The notes: generated by a model not told the origin, from the letters alone. A DNA stretch of 44,065 bases from Hydrogenophaga sp. (GCA_016741995.1 JACVCO010000024.1:1-44065), one strand, 5' to 3'; shown: positions 34,782-43,654, counted from the stretch's first letter. Numbers and translations are program-made.

Positions 34782-35375
34782 ATGGCCGCCGATTCTGCTC
34801 CGACCAACCTGACCCATCACTTCCTGATCGCGATGCCCGGGTTGACCGACGAGCTTTTCGGTCGCAGCGTGGTGTTCATGTGCGAACACAGCGAACGCGG
34901 CGCCCTCGGGCTGGTCATCAACAAACCCAGCGACATCCTGCTGCCTCGCCTGTTCGAGAAGGTCGATCTGCAGTTGCACCGCGAGGACCTGCTCGATCAG
35001 CCGGTGTTCCAGGGTGGCCCGGTGCAGACGGAGCGTGGCTTCGTGCTGCACGAGGCCATCAGCGGCGGCGCGGAGGAGACCGTGTACGCCTCCACGCTGT
35101 CCATCCCCGGCGGGCTGGAAATGACGACCTCCAAGGACGTGCTCGAGGCCATGGCCTCCGGGGCCGGTCCGCGGCGCGTGTTCGTCTCGCTCGGTTATGC
35201 GTCCTGGGGGCAGGGGCAGCTCGAATCCGAGATCACCGAGAACAGCTGGCTCACCGTGCCGGCCGATGTGGACCTGATCTTCGACGTGCCGGTGGCCGAG
35301 CGCTACGGTCGCGCCCTCGCGCTGCTGGGCTTGCAGCAACCGTGGATGCTCTCGCCCGATGCCGGCCACGCCTGA
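34782..35375 (+). CDS. yqgE: YqgE/AlgH family protein (UPF0301)
   Basis: The 197-residue protein has the UPF0301 signature: LTHHFLIAMPGLTDELFGRSVVF in outline at the start, HSERGALGLVINKP, QGGPVQTERGFVLH and a C-terminal YASWGQGQLESEI. YqgE/AlgH proteins have a solved fold but no settled biochemical role; AlgH was linked to alginate regulation in Pseudomonas. As in many proteobacteria it is followed by ruvX (yqgF), overlapping by 17 bases. It is first in the yqgE-ruvX-pyrR-pyrB-pyrC' operon. Confidence 0.95.
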   Translation: MAADSAPTNLTHHFLIAMPGLTDELFGRSVVFMCEHSERGALGLVINKPSDILLPRLFEKVDLQLHREDLLDQPVFQGGPVQTERGFVLHEAISGGAEETVYASTLSIPGGLEMTTSKDVLEAMASGAGPRRVFVSLGYASWGQGQLESEITENSWLTVPADVDLIFDVPVAERYGRALALLGLQQPWMLSPDAGHA

Positions 35376-35769
35376 CACCACCACCGCCGCGCAGACCTTC
35401 CTCGCCTTCGACGTGGGGCTCAAGCGCACCGGCGTGGCCAGCGGCAACCGCATCACGCGCAGCGCCACCCCCCAGGGCACCATCGTGGCCGAAGGTGATG
35501 CGCGGCTGGAGCACGCGGCCGCGCGCATCCGCGAATGGCAGCCCGACGCGCTGGTGGTGGGCGTGCCCTTTCACCCCGACGGCGCACCGCACGCCAACAC
35601 CGCGATGGCCCGCAAGTTCGCGCGCCGCCTGCGCGGGCGCCACCCGCTGCCGGTGTTCGAGGTGGACGAGCGCTACAGCACCACCGAAGCGCTCTCGCGT
35701 GGAGCGAAAGACGCCGACGCCGAGGCCGCCTGCATCATCCTGGAACAGTTCCTGAGGAGCCTGCCTTGA
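35359..35769 (+). CDS. ruvX: RuvX/YqgF, Holliday-junction resolvase-like 16S pre-rRNA nuclease
   Basis: The 136-residue RNase H-fold protein has the first catalytic Asp in LAFDVGLKRTGVASGN, the Glu in the DERYSTTEAL strand and the third acidic residue in AKDADAEAACIILEQF. YqgF is required for 5' maturation of 16S rRNA in E. coli and has been proposed as a Holliday-junction resolvase. The gene overlaps yqgE by 17 bases and pyrR by four (TTGA). Confidence 0.94.
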   Translation: MPATPDTTTAAQTFLAFDVGLKRTGVASGNRITRSATPQGTIVAEGDARLEHAAARIREWQPDALVVGVPFHPDGAPHANTAMARKFARRLRGRHPLPVFEVDERYSTTEALSRGAKDADAEAACIILEQFLRSLP

Positions 35770-36281
35770 CCCAGACCGCCGCCCCGCCCGACGCCGAGGC
35801 CCTCTACGCCGAGTTGTTGCGCCAGGTGCGCGCGCGTGCCGCGGCCGAACCCGCGTTGCAGCTCGTCGGCATCGCCAGCGGCGGGGCCTGGATCGCCGAG
35901 CGCCTGCACGCCGACCTGGGCCGCGCGGGCCGCGTGGCCGTGGTGTCCTCGTCCATGCACCGCGACGACTTCGCGCAGCGCGGCCTGGCCAGCAGCGTGC
36001 AGACCCACATCCCCTTCGACGTCAATGGCGCCAGCGTGCTGCTGATCGACGACGTGCTCTACACCGGGCGCACCGTGCGCGCGGTGATCAATGAACTTTT
36101 CGACCACGGCCGCCCGGCGCGCGTGGCGCTGGCTGTGCTGGCCGACCGCGGCGGGCGCGAGTTGCCGGTGGCGGCCGATCTCTGCGCCGCGCAGGTGAAC
36201 GTGCCCACCGGGCACTCGCTCGACCTTGCGCGCGACGACGCGGGGCGCCTGCGCTTCGTGCTGGAGACCCTCCAACCATGA
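35766..36281 (+). CDS. pyrR: PyrR-type uracil phosphoribosyltransferase/pyrimidine regulator
   Basis: This type I phosphoribosyltransferase of 171 residues has the PRPP loop [17 protein letters not shown] (Asp95, Asp96, Thr100-Thr103). The flexible-hood region [10 protein letters not shown] and the C-terminal [20 protein letters not shown] are typical of PyrR. In Gram-positives PyrR binds pyr mRNA for attenuation. In proteobacteria its regulatory role is less clear, and no obvious PyrR-binding hairpin precedes pyrB here. The start is TTG at 35766 with GAGGAG six bases upstream, overlapping the ruvX stop. The stop overlaps the pyrB start (ATGA). Confidence 0.92.
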   Translation: MTQTAAPPDAEALYAELLRQVRARAAAEPALQLVGIASGGAWIAERLHADLGRAGRVAVVSSSMHRDDFAQRGLASSVQTHIPFDVNGASVLLIDDVLYTGRTVRAVINELFDHGRPARVALAVLADRGGRELPVAADLCAAQVNVPTGHSLDLARDDAGRLRFVLETLQP

Positions 36282-37240
36282 CACCTGCCCGCAACCCGCA
36301 GCTCAACAAGAACGGCGAGCTCATCCACCTGCTCTCCACCGAGGGCCTGTCGCGCGACATCCTCACGCACATCCTCGACACCGCGGCCGGCTTCACCAGC
36401 GTGAGCAACCGCGAGGTGAAGAAGGTGCCGCTGTTGCGCGGCAAGAGCGTGTTCAACCTGTTCTTCGAGAACAGCACGCGCACCCGCACCACCTTCGAGA
36501 TCGCGGCCACGCGCCTGTCTGCCGATGTCATCAACCTCGACATCGCGCGCAGCTCCACCGCCAAGGGCGAGTCGCTGCTCGACACCATCGCCAACCTCAG
36601 CGCCATGGCGGCCGACATCTTCGTCGTGCGCCACAGCGAGTCGGGCGCGCCCTACCTGATCGCGCAGCACGTGGCCCCGCACGTGCACGTGGTCAACGCC
36701 GGCGACGGGCGCCACGCGCACCCCACGCAGGGGCTGCTCGACATGTTCACCATCCGCCACTACAAGCACGATTTCACCAAGCTCTCGGTGGCCATCGTGG
36801 GCGACGTGCTGCACTCACGCGTGGCGCGCTCCGACATTCACGCCCTCACCACGCTGGGTTGCCCGGATGTGCGCGTGGTCGGCCCGCGCACCCTGGTGCC
36901 CGGCGATCTGTCGCACATGGGCGTGCGCGTGTGCCACACGCTCGAAGAAGGCATCAAGGGTTGCGACGTGGTGATCGCGCTGCGCCTGCAGAACGAACGC
37001 ATGAGCGGCGCGCTGCTGCCCTCGAGCCAGGAGTACTTCAAGAGCTTCGGCCTCACGCCCGAGCGGCTGAAGTGGGCCAAGCCCGACGCGATCGTGATGC
37101 ACCCGGGCCCGATCAACCGCGGCGTCGAGATCGACTCCGCCGTGGTCGATGGCGCGCAGAGCGTGATCCTGCCGCAGGTCACCTTCGGCATCGCGGTGCG
37201 CATGGCCGTGATGTCCATCGTCGCGGGGAACGAAGCATGA
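36278..37240 (+). CDS. pyrB: Aspartate carbamoyltransferase catalytic subunit PyrB
   Basis: This enzyme condenses carbamoyl phosphate with aspartate, the committed step of pyrimidine synthesis. The 320-residue protein has the carbamoyl-phosphate motif [12 protein letters not shown] (Ser66-Thr-Arg-Thr), Lys96 in [10 protein letters not shown], the HPTQGLLDM segment and the aspartate-binding LRLQNERM loop. There is no pyrI regulatory gene. Instead it overlaps pyrC' (ATGA), the pattern of class A aspartate transcarbamoylases, which assemble as dodecamers of PyrB and an inactive dihydroorotase. Confidence 0.97.
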   Translation: MTPARNPQLNKNGELIHLLSTEGLSRDILTHILDTAAGFTSVSNREVKKVPLLRGKSVFNLFFENSTRTRTTFEIAATRLSADVINLDIARSSTAKGESLLDTIANLSAMAADIFVVRHSESGAPYLIAQHVAPHVHVVNAGDGRHAHPTQGLLDMFTIRHYKHDFTKLSVAIVGDVLHSRVARSDIHALTTLGCPDVRVVGPRTLVPGDLSHMGVRVCHTLEEGIKGCDVVIALRLQNERMSGALLPSSQEYFKSFGLTPERLKWAKPDAIVMHPGPINRGVEIDSAVVDGAQSVILPQVTFGIAVRMAVMSIVAGNEA

Positions 37241-38556
37241 AGATCCTCATCAAGAACGGCCGCGTGATCGACCCCGCCAGCGGGCGCGACGAGATGGCCG
37301 ACGTGGCGATCGCCGCGGGCCGCATCATCGCCATCGGCCAGGTGGCGGCCGATTTCCACCCCGCCCGCACCATCGACGCCGCCGGCTGCATCGTCGCCCC
37401 CGGCCTGGTCGATCTGGGCGTGCGCCTGAAGGAGCCCGGCCAGGAACACGCCGGCATGCTCGAGAGCGAAACCGCCGCGGCCGTGGCCGGTGGTGTCACC
37501 TCGCTGGTGTGCCCGCCCGACACCGAGCCCGTGCTCGACGAGCCCGGCCTGGTCGACATGCTCAAGTTCCGCGCCGAGAAGCTGCACCGCTCGCGCGTGT
37601 TCCCGCTCGGCGCGCTCACGCGCGGCCTGGGTGGCGAGGTGCTCACCGAAATGGCCGAGCTCACCGAAGCCGGTTGCGTGGGCTTCGGCCAGGCTGAGGT
37701 GCCGATCCAGAACACCCAGGTGTTGCTGCGTGCCCTGCAGTACGCGGCCACCTTCGGCTACACCGCGTGGCTGCGCCCGCAGGACCTGTGGCTGGGCAAG
37801 GGCGTGGCGGCCAGTGGCCCGCTGGCCACGCGCCTGGGCCTCTCGGGCGTGCCCGCCGCGGCCGAAACGATCGCGCTGCACACGCTGTTCGAACTCATGC
37901 GCAGCATCAAGGGCGGTGGGCGCGTGCACCTGTGCCGGATCAGCAGCGCGGCCGGCGTGGCGCTGGTGCGCGCGGCCAAGGCCGAGGGCCTGCCCGTCAC
38001 CTGCGACGTGAGCGTGCACAACCTGCACCTCACCGATGTGGACATCGGCTTCTACGACAGCCGCTTCCGCGTGCAACCGCCGCTGCGCCAGCAGCGCGAC
38101 CGCGACGCGCTGCGCGCCGCGCTGGCCGACGGCACGATCGACGCGCTGGTCTCCGACCACACCCCCGTCGACAGCGACGCCAAGACGCTGCCCTTTGCCG
38201 AGGCCGAGCCCGGGGCCACCGCGGTGGAACTGCTGCTCGGCCTGGCCTGCACCTGGGCGCAGCAGGAGGGCCTGGGCCTGTCGCAAGCGCTCGCGGTGAT
38301 CACGCACGGCCCGCAGCGGGTGCTGGGTGCCAGCCTGGGCACGCTGCAGGCCAGCGTGGGCCAGCTCGCGGTGGGTGGCGCAGCCGACATCGTGGTCTTC
38401 CACCCCGACGACCCGTGGACGGTGGCACCCGCGGCCTTGCGCAGCCAGGGCAAGCACACGCCCTTCGAAGGCCACGAGCTGCCGGTGTCGGTGCGCGCCA
38501 CGCTGGTCGCGGGGCAGATCGCGCACGCGCTCGACGGCGCGGTGCAGCACCTGTGA
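37237..38556 (+). CDS. pyrC': Inactive dihydroorotase-like subunit PyrC' (PyrX)
   Basis: This is an amidohydrolase-fold protein of 439 residues, clearly related to type I dihydroorotase. The metal-binding HxH of the active enzyme (DxHxHxREPG) reads [10 protein letters not shown], with Gly61 and Arg63 in place of both histidines. The FSDDG aspartate is lost (GFGQAE) and the HCED histidine is lost (LRPQD). Later residues (HLCRIS, SDHTP) remain. By analogy with Pseudomonas PyrC', it should have no dihydroorotase activity but be needed to assemble active PyrB. A true dihydroorotase must be encoded elsewhere. Confidence 0.93.
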   Translation: MKILIKNGRVIDPASGRDEMADVAIAAGRIIAIGQVAADFHPARTIDAAGCIVAPGLVDLGVRLKEPGQEHAGMLESETAAAVAGGVTSLVCPPDTEPVLDEPGLVDMLKFRAEKLHRSRVFPLGALTRGLGGEVLTEMAELTEAGCVGFGQAEVPIQNTQVLLRALQYAATFGYTAWLRPQDLWLGKGVAASGPLATRLGLSGVPAAAETIALHTLFELMRSIKGGGRVHLCRISSAAGVALVRAAKAEGLPVTCDVSVHNLHLTDVDIGFYDSRFRVQPPLRQQRDRDALRAALADGTIDALVSDHTPVDSDAKTLPFAEAEPGATAVELLLGLACTWAQQEGLGLSQALAVITHGPQRVLGASLGTLQASVGQLAVGGAADIVVFHPDDPWTVAPAALRSQGKHTPFEGHELPVSVRATLVAGQIAHALDGAVQHL

Positions 38557-38584
38557 CGCCCGCCGGCCGCGCCGAGACCGCCGG

Positions 38585-39334
38585 ATGAGCCGACTGCGTG
38601 CCCTGGTCCGCATCGTGCGCGCGCTGGGGCACGTGGTGCACGGCCTCTGGACCATCCGCACGCAGTTCGGCCGCCTCACGCACGCGCAAAGCCAGTTGCT
38701 GGTGCGCGAATGGTCGCGCCGCATGCTGGCCATCATGGGCATCGAACTCGTGGTGCAGGGTGAGGTACCCACGCATGGGCCGCTGCTGCAGGTGGCCAAC
38801 CACCTGTCGTGGCTCGACATCCTCGTGATGAACGCGGCCCACCCGAGCCGCTTCGTCTCCAAGGCCGACGCGCAGCACTGGCCGCTGCTGGGCTCGCTCA
38901 TCAGCGGCGCGGGCACGCTCTACATCGAGCGCGAAAGCCGGCGCGATGCGATGCGCGTGGTGCACCGCGTGGCCGATCGGCTGCGCGAAGGCGACGTGAT
39001 CTCCGTGTTTCCCGAAGGCACCACCACCGACGGCCGCGCGCTGCTGCCGTTTCACGCCAACCTGCTGCAGTCGGCCATCTCGGCCAGCGCGCCCGCGCTG
39101 CCCGTGGCCCTGCGCTACCTCGACCGCGACAGCGGCGAACCGCACCCCGGCCCGGTCTACATCGGCGACGACACGCTGGTGGCTTCGGTGTGGCGCACGC
39201 TGCGTTCGGACACGGTGCAGGCCGTGGTGCGGTTCGGCGAGCCGCAGCGTGCGGGGGCGCTCGATCGCCGCGCCTGGGCGGGTGAACTGCGGGCCGCGGT
39301 TCAGGCCTTGCTCGACGCCTCGACGCTGCCCTGA
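38585..39334 (+). CDS. 1-acyl-sn-glycerol-3-phosphate acyltransferase (PlsC family)
   Basis: The 249-residue membrane-associated acyltransferase carries the HX4D catalytic motif as His73...Asp78 in NHLSWLD. The other family blocks are present too: LYIERESRRDA, FPEGTTTDG (142-150) and LPVALRY. It transfers an acyl chain to lysophosphatidic acid or a related lyso-lipid. The N-terminal amphipathic/hydrophobic segment (about 5-30) would hold it at the inner membrane. It is 28 bases after pyrC' and likely the last gene of that operon. Its last 34 bases overlap the convergent regulator gene, and no terminator is seen. Confidence 0.92.
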   Translation: MSRLRALVRIVRALGHVVHGLWTIRTQFGRLTHAQSQLLVREWSRRMLAIMGIELVVQGEVPTHGPLLQVANHLSWLDILVMNAAHPSRFVSKADAQHWPLLGSLISGAGTLYIERESRRDAMRVVHRVADRLREGDVISVFPEGTTTDGRALLPFHANLLQSAISASAPALPVALRYLDRDSGEPHPGPVYIGDDTLVASVWRTLRSDTVQAVVRFGEPQRAGALDRRAWAGELRAAVQALLDASTLP

Positions 39335-40485
39335 GCGCGCAGGCGGCGGTAGAGCAGCCCGCGCGACACACCGAGCTGGCGCGCCGCGCGCGCGATGTTG
39401 CCGCCGCACGCGTCCAGCGTCTCGCGGATCACGTGGTCGCGGTGCGTGTCCAGCGTGGCGCCGGGGGCGGGCGCGCTCGCGGCGGGTGCCGGCGTGGGGC
39501 CGGCGGCCGCGGTGGCGGGGGCCGTCACCGCGCGGTTGAAGTCCACGCCGTCGGCCCGGCCCACGTGGGCGCGCAGCCACACCGTCAGGCCGTTGGGCAG
39601 GCGCAGTGCCTTGGGTGTGTGTTCGCGGTGCAAGGCCAGCAGCGCGTCCAGCGGCAGGCCGAACACCTCGGCGGCTTCGGGCTGGGTGGCGGCGTCGGCG
39701 CCGGTGAGGCGCTGCGCCACCGGGTTGAGCCAGGCCAGGCGGCCGGCGATGTCCACCCCGGCCAGGCCTTCCAGCGGCGTGTCCAGCACCTTGGGCGTGG
39801 CCTGGAACTGCAGCACCAGGTGCGCGGGCGACTGCATGCGCAGCAGGCGGTTCTCGATCGTGCTCGCGTACAGGCCCACCAGCGCCGCGGCGTCGAAGCC
39901 GAAGGGCCGGCCCTCGATCGACAGATCGAGCACGCCGGCCAGGCGGCCGTGCACGTCGCGAATGGGCGCGGCCGCGCAGTGCAGGTGCTGCAGCATGGCG
40001 TGGTAGTGCTCGCCGCCGTGCACCGTGCAGGCCACGGCCGCGCGCGCCGAGATGCCGGGCGCCGTGGTGCCGATCTCGCTCTCGCCCAGGTTCACGCCCA
40101 CGCGGCTGGCCACCTGCATCAGGGGCTGGGCCGCCAGGCCCAGCGGCGCGCTCGCGTGGATCACCACCCCCTGGGCGTCGGTGAGCAGCACGCGGCAATC
40201 GGTGCCGCTGAGCGCGGTGGCGAGCTGCTGCAGTTCTTCGTCACCGGCCTGCAGCAGCTGCTGGTTGCGCATCAGGCTGGCGTGCATGCGGCTGCGCGTG
40301 ACCGGGTCGAAGCTCACCGCGTCGTGCGCGCCGCGGCGTGCTGCGGTGCAGCGCATCCACGACTGGATCACCGCCTCGTTCACCAGGCCGGTCGGGCGTT
40401 CGCCTTCTTCGAAGAAGCGCTGGCGCGCGAGCGCGGTGCGCTGCTCGGTGGTCTGGAAGAAGAGGGGTTGCGTGGGGGAGCGCAT
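39301..40485 (-). CDS. AcoR-like transcriptional regulator lacking the AAA+ domain
   Basis: The 394-residue protein begins like AcoR-type activators (helical N terminus VIQSWMRC, then a GAF sensor domain about 75-225 with CRVLLTDAQGVVIHA, GTTAPGISARAAVACTVHG and LAGVLDLSIEGRPFGFD). A short PAS-like segment (~235-315), an Ala/Pro-rich linker (~325-350) and a C-terminal Fis-type helix-turn-helix GGNIARAARQLGVSRGLLYRRL follow. The central AAA+ ATPase with GAFTGA that contacts sigma-54 is absent, so it cannot act as a sigma-54 activator. It is divergent from the PQQ alcohol dehydrogenase gene, whose likely regulator it is. Confidence 0.88.
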   Translation of the reverse strand: MRSPTQPLFFQTTEQRTALARQRFFEEGERPTGLVNEAVIQSWMRCTAARRGAHDAVSFDPVTRSRMHASLMRNQQLLQAGDEELQQLATALSGTDCRVLLTDAQGVVIHASAPLGLAAQPLMQVASRVGVNLGESEIGTTAPGISARAAVACTVHGGEHYHAMLQHLHCAAAPIRDVHGRLAGVLDLSIEGRPFGFDAAALVGLYASTIENRLLRMQSPAHLVLQFQATPKVLDTPLEGLAGVDIAGRLAWLNPVAQRLTGADAATQPEAAEVFGLPLDALLALHREHTPKALRLPNGLTVWLRAHVGRADGVDFNRAVTAPATAAAGPTPAPAASAPAPGATLDTHRDHVIRETLDACGGNIARAARQLGVSRGLLYRRLRAQGSVEASSKA

Positions 40486-40554
40486 GGTGGAAATCAGTAT
40501 GTGCCGCCCGGCGGCGCGGCCGGCTGCGGGAAATCCCTGCGCCGCGCTGCAGCG

Positions 40555-40571
40555 TGTTCCACGGTGGAACA
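40555..40571. promoter_or_regulatory. Perfect 17-bp palindrome, candidate regulator-binding site
   Basis: TGTTCCAC-G-GTGGAACA, with eight perfect pairs around one central base, is in the 227-bp gap between the regulator and the alcohol dehydrogenase gene. A GGAACA half-site recurs near 40617-40623. It is well placed for the divergent regulator to act on itself and on the dehydrogenase gene. The rest of the gap shows no consensus sigma-54 or clear sigma-70 promoter. Confidence 0.55.
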
Positions 40572-40712
40572 AAAGACCTGAGGGAAACCCCGGGGGTGCC
40601 GCCACATCCGCGGCTGCGGAACATGCAAGGCACGGCATCCCGGTCCGGGCGGATGCGCGAGCGAACACACCAACCCACAACGCCGGCCCGGACCGGCCCC
40701 ACAGGAGACACC

Positions 40713-42848
40713 ATGACCGCTCAACCGTGCCACCCCGGCGCTCGAACCGGCATCGGCCTCGCGCTGCTGCTGGCCACGGCGCTGGCCGTTCCCGTGTCCG
40801 CGCTGGCGCAGGCCAAGGGCTCGGCCGCGCACATCACGGCCACCACGCAGAAGGTCAACGAGGCCTTCATCCGCAGCAACGCCCGCGCCACCCCCGACTG
40901 GCCCGCGCACGGCCTGGACTACGCCGAGACGCGCCATTCGAAGCTCGACCAGATCAACGCCGGCAACGTGAAGGACCTTGGCCTGGTCTGGTCCTACAAC
41001 CTCGAATCCACGCGCGGCGTCGAGGCCACGCCGCTGGTGGTCGACGGGATCATGTACGTCACCGCCTCGTGGAGCGTGGTGCATGCCGTTGATGTGCGCA
41101 CCGGCAAGCGCATCTGGAGCTTCGACCCGCAGGTGGCGCGCGAGGCCGGCTACAAGGGCTGCTGCGACGTGGTGAACCGCGGCGTGGCGCTGCACGAGGG
41201 CCGCGTGTACGTGGCCGCGTATGACGGCCGCCTGATCGCGCTCGATGCCGCCACCGGCGCCAAGGTGTGGGAGAAGGACACCATCATCGACCGCAAGTTC
41301 AGCTACACCATCACCGGCGCGCCGCGCGTGGTGAAGGGCAAGGTCATCATCGGCAACGGCGGCGCCGAGTACGGCGTGCGCGGTTACGTGACGGCCTACG
41401 ACGCCAAGACCGGCGACCAGAAGTGGCGCTGGTTCACCGTGCCCGGTGACCCGAGCAAGCCGTTCGAGGACGAGTCGATGGCCAAGGCGGCCAAGACCTG
41501 GGACCCGGCCGGCAAGTGGTGGGAGGCCGGTGGTGGCGGCACCGCGTGGGACGCGATGGCCTTCGACCCCGAACTCAACCTGCTCTACATCGGCACCGGC
41601 AACGGCTCGCCCTGGGCGCACAAGAAACGCAGCCCGGCCGGTGGCGACAACCTGTACCTCGCGTCCATCGTCGCGCTCAACCCCGACACCGGCAAGTACG
41701 TGTGGCACTACCAGGAAACGCCCGGCGACAACTGGGACTACACGTCCACGCAACCGATGATCCTGGCCGACCTCACGCTCGACGGCAAGAAGCGCAAGGT
41801 GGTGATGCACGCGCCCAAGAACGGCTTCTTCTTCATCATCGACCGCACCAACGGCAAGTTCATCTCCGCCAAGAACTTTGTCGACGTGAACTGGGCCACG
41901 GGCTACGACAAGAACGGCCGCCCGATCGAGACCGCCATCGCGCGCGTGGCCGACCGCCCGCGCGAGATCATCCCCAGCGCATACGGCGCGCGCAACTGGC
42001 ACTCCATGTCCTACAACCCCAAGACGGGCCTGGTCTACATGCCGGTGCAGGGCGTGCCGATCTCGCTGGTGGACAACAAGGACTGGAAGTTCAACGCCGA
42101 CCGCCCGGGCGAACCGCACGCGGGCATGGGCTGGAACCTGGCCATGTTCGCCAACGTGGAGCCGCCCACCAGCAAGCCCTTCGGCCGCCTGCTCGCGTGG
42201 GACCCGGTGAAGCAGCAACCCGCGTGGACGGTGGAGCACGTCTCGCCGTGGAACGGCGGCACGCTCACCACCGCGGGCGACCTGGTGTTCCAGGGCACGG
42301 CCGACGGGCGCTTCGCGGCCTACAACGCCAGCACCGGCGCCAAGCTGTGGGAGACGCCCACCGGCACCGGCGTGGTGGCCGCGCCCACCACCTACCTGGT
42401 CGACGGCAAGCAGTACGTATCCATCGCCGTGGGCTGGGGCGGTGTGTACGGCCTGGCGCAGCGCGCCACCGACCGCCAGGGCCCGGGCACGGTCTACACC
42501 TTCGCGGTGGGCGGCAAGGCCCCGGCGCCGGCCTTCGTCGCCTACAACATGAGCAAGCTGGTCGAGGGCGTGAAGTACGACCCGCAGCACGTGCCGCAGG
42601 GCACCGCGCTGTACGTGAGCAACTGCGTGTTCTGCCACGGCGTGCCGGGCGTGGACCGCGGCGGCAACATCCCCAACCTCGGCTACATGGATGCGGCCTT
42701 CATCGAGAACCTCGACAAGTTCGTCTTCAAAGGCCCGGCCATGGCGCGCGGCATGCCGGATTTCACCGGCAAGCTGAGCCAGGACGACGTACAGAAGATC
42801 AAGGCCTTCATCCAGGGAACGGCAGACGCGATCCGGCCCAAGAAGTGA
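40713..42848 (+). CDS. PQQ-dependent quinohaemoprotein alcohol dehydrogenase (type II)
   Basis: This is a periplasmic alcohol dehydrogenase of 711 residues with a signal peptide cleaved near residue 32 (SALA-Q). An eight-bladed PQQ propeller (~45-590) is fused to a C-terminal cytochrome c domain: CVFCH (Cys638, Cys641, His642) with Met681 as likely sixth ligand. The vicinal disulfide Cys150-Cys151 sits over PQQ. The catalytic Asp is Asp342 in DNWDYTSTQ. Two residues on is Thr344, not the extra Asp that marks lanthanide-dependent enzymes, so a calcium form is predicted. It has an AGGAG Shine-Dalgarno. No PQQ-synthesis or soluble cytochrome genes are adjacent. Confidence 0.95.
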   Translation: MTAQPCHPGARTGIGLALLLATALAVPVSALAQAKGSAAHITATTQKVNEAFIRSNARATPDWPAHGLDYAETRHSKLDQINAGNVKDLGLVWSYNLESTRGVEATPLVVDGIMYVTASWSVVHAVDVRTGKRIWSFDPQVAREAGYKGCCDVVNRGVALHEGRVYVAAYDGRLIALDAATGAKVWEKDTIIDRKFSYTITGAPRVVKGKVIIGNGGAEYGVRGYVTAYDAKTGDQKWRWFTVPGDPSKPFEDESMAKAAKTWDPAGKWWEAGGGGTAWDAMAFDPELNLLYIGTGNGSPWAHKKRSPAGGDNLYLASIVALNPDTGKYVWHYQETPGDNWDYTSTQPMILADLTLDGKKRKVVMHAPKNGFFFIIDRTNGKFISAKNFVDVNWATGYDKNGRPIETAIARVADRPREIIPSAYGARNWHSMSYNPKTGLVYMPVQGVPISLVDNKDWKFNADRPGEPHAGMGWNLAMFANVEPPTSKPFGRLLAWDPVKQQPAWTVEHVSPWNGGTLTTAGDLVFQGTADGRFAAYNASTGAKLWETPTGTGVVAAPTTYLVDGKQYVSIAVGWGGVYGLAQRATDRQGPGTVYTFAVGGKAPAPAFVAYNMSKLVEGVKYDPQHVPQGTALYVSNCVFCHGVPGVDRGGNIPNLGYMDAAFIENLDKFVFKGPAMARGMPDFTGKLSQDDVQKIKAFIQGTADAIRPKK

Positions 42849-42869
42849 GCTGATCGCCACCTGAAAACA

Positions 42870-42897
42870 GAAAGGCCCGCAACGCGGGCCTTTCTTC
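42870..42897. terminator. Bidirectional terminator between alcohol dehydrogenase and GST genes
   Basis: A perfect 11-bp stem GAAAGGCCCGC/GCGGGCCTTTC with loop AAC lies 21 bases after the dehydrogenase stop. It is followed by TTCT on the plus strand, and by CTGTTTTC on the minus strand, 15 bases past the GST stop, so it can serve both converging genes. Confidence 0.8.
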
Positions 42898-42912
42898 TGG
42901 GTGCGCGGGCGT

Positions 42913-43557
42913 TCAGCCCTTGCTTCGGCTGAGCATGAGTTCGGTGTTGCTCTTGCGGTCGGCGTTGACCTTCTGCACCGCGGGGCGTTCGCCCATGCGC
43001 TTCAGGTAGTCGCGCACCGGCAGGTCGGCCATGTAGTCGCGGCCGTAGATGATCTTGGTGGCGCTGGCCACCAGCGGCAGGTGCACCACGCCCGCGCAAT
43101 CGGCGAGCGTGAACGCGTCGCCCGCGAGGAAGGGCGAGAAGGTGGTGAGCTTGGCAAAGGCCGCGATGTTCTTCTCCAGCTGCGGGCCGATTTTTTCCTT
43201 CGCGCTGTCGCTCACCTTGCCGCCGAAGAAGGCCTCGGGGTAGAGGTTGCGCGCCACCAGCTCCAGGTGCAGCTCCATGTAGCGCACCAGCTCGCGCACC
43301 TTGGCGCCCGCGAACGGGTCGGCCGGCAGCAGGGCGGGGTGCGGGTAGGCGTCCTCCAGGTACTCCAGGATCACCGTCGATTCCGACAGGCCGCCCTGGT
43401 CCGTCTTGAGGTAAGGCACCTTGCCCAACGGGCTGCAGGCTTTGTCGGTCTCGCCGATCCAGGCCAGTTCTTCTTCAAACGGCACGCCTTTTTCGAGCAG
43501 GGCGAGCTTGACCTTGTTGTAGTAGTTGCTGGCCGCGAAGCCGCAGAGCTTGAGCAT
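42913..43557 (-). CDS. Glutathione S-transferase family protein
   Basis: The 214-residue protein has an N-terminal thioredoxin-fold domain (1-~80) that starts MLKLCGFAASNYYNKVKLAL and contains the GSH-binding GKVPYLKTDQGGLSESTVILEYLE region (in outline; cis-Pro and Glu-Ser). A helical C-terminal domain follows, with the N-capping box FTLADCAGVVHLP. The Ser/Tyr near residues 10-13 (ASNYY) could activate glutathione. The substrate is unknown. It converges on the alcohol dehydrogenase gene across a shared terminator. Confidence 0.92.
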   Translation of the reverse strand: MLKLCGFAASNYYNKVKLALLEKGVPFEEELAWIGETDKACSPLGKVPYLKTDQGGLSESTVILEYLEDAYPHPALLPADPFAGAKVRELVRYMELHLELVARNLYPEAFFGGKVSDSAKEKIGPQLEKNIAAFAKLTTFSPFLAGDAFTLADCAGVVHLPLVASATKIIYGRDYMADLPVRDYLKRMGERPAVQKVNADRKSNTELMLSRSKG

Positions 43558-43654
43558 GGGGTGTCTCCAGGTTGTGTCGGTTGTGCCGCGCGATGCTAAC
43601 CACGGGGCGGGGTGGGGGGCGTCGCGCAGAGGACGTTCGTAGCTTGGTCGGCAA

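Noticed and set aside
40600..40712. Sigma-54 promoter (GG-N10-GC) upstream of the alcohol dehydrogenase gene
   Set aside because: GGCACGGCATCC near 40630 has the first half of the consensus but no TTGC at the right spacing, and the adjacent regulator has no AAA+ domain.
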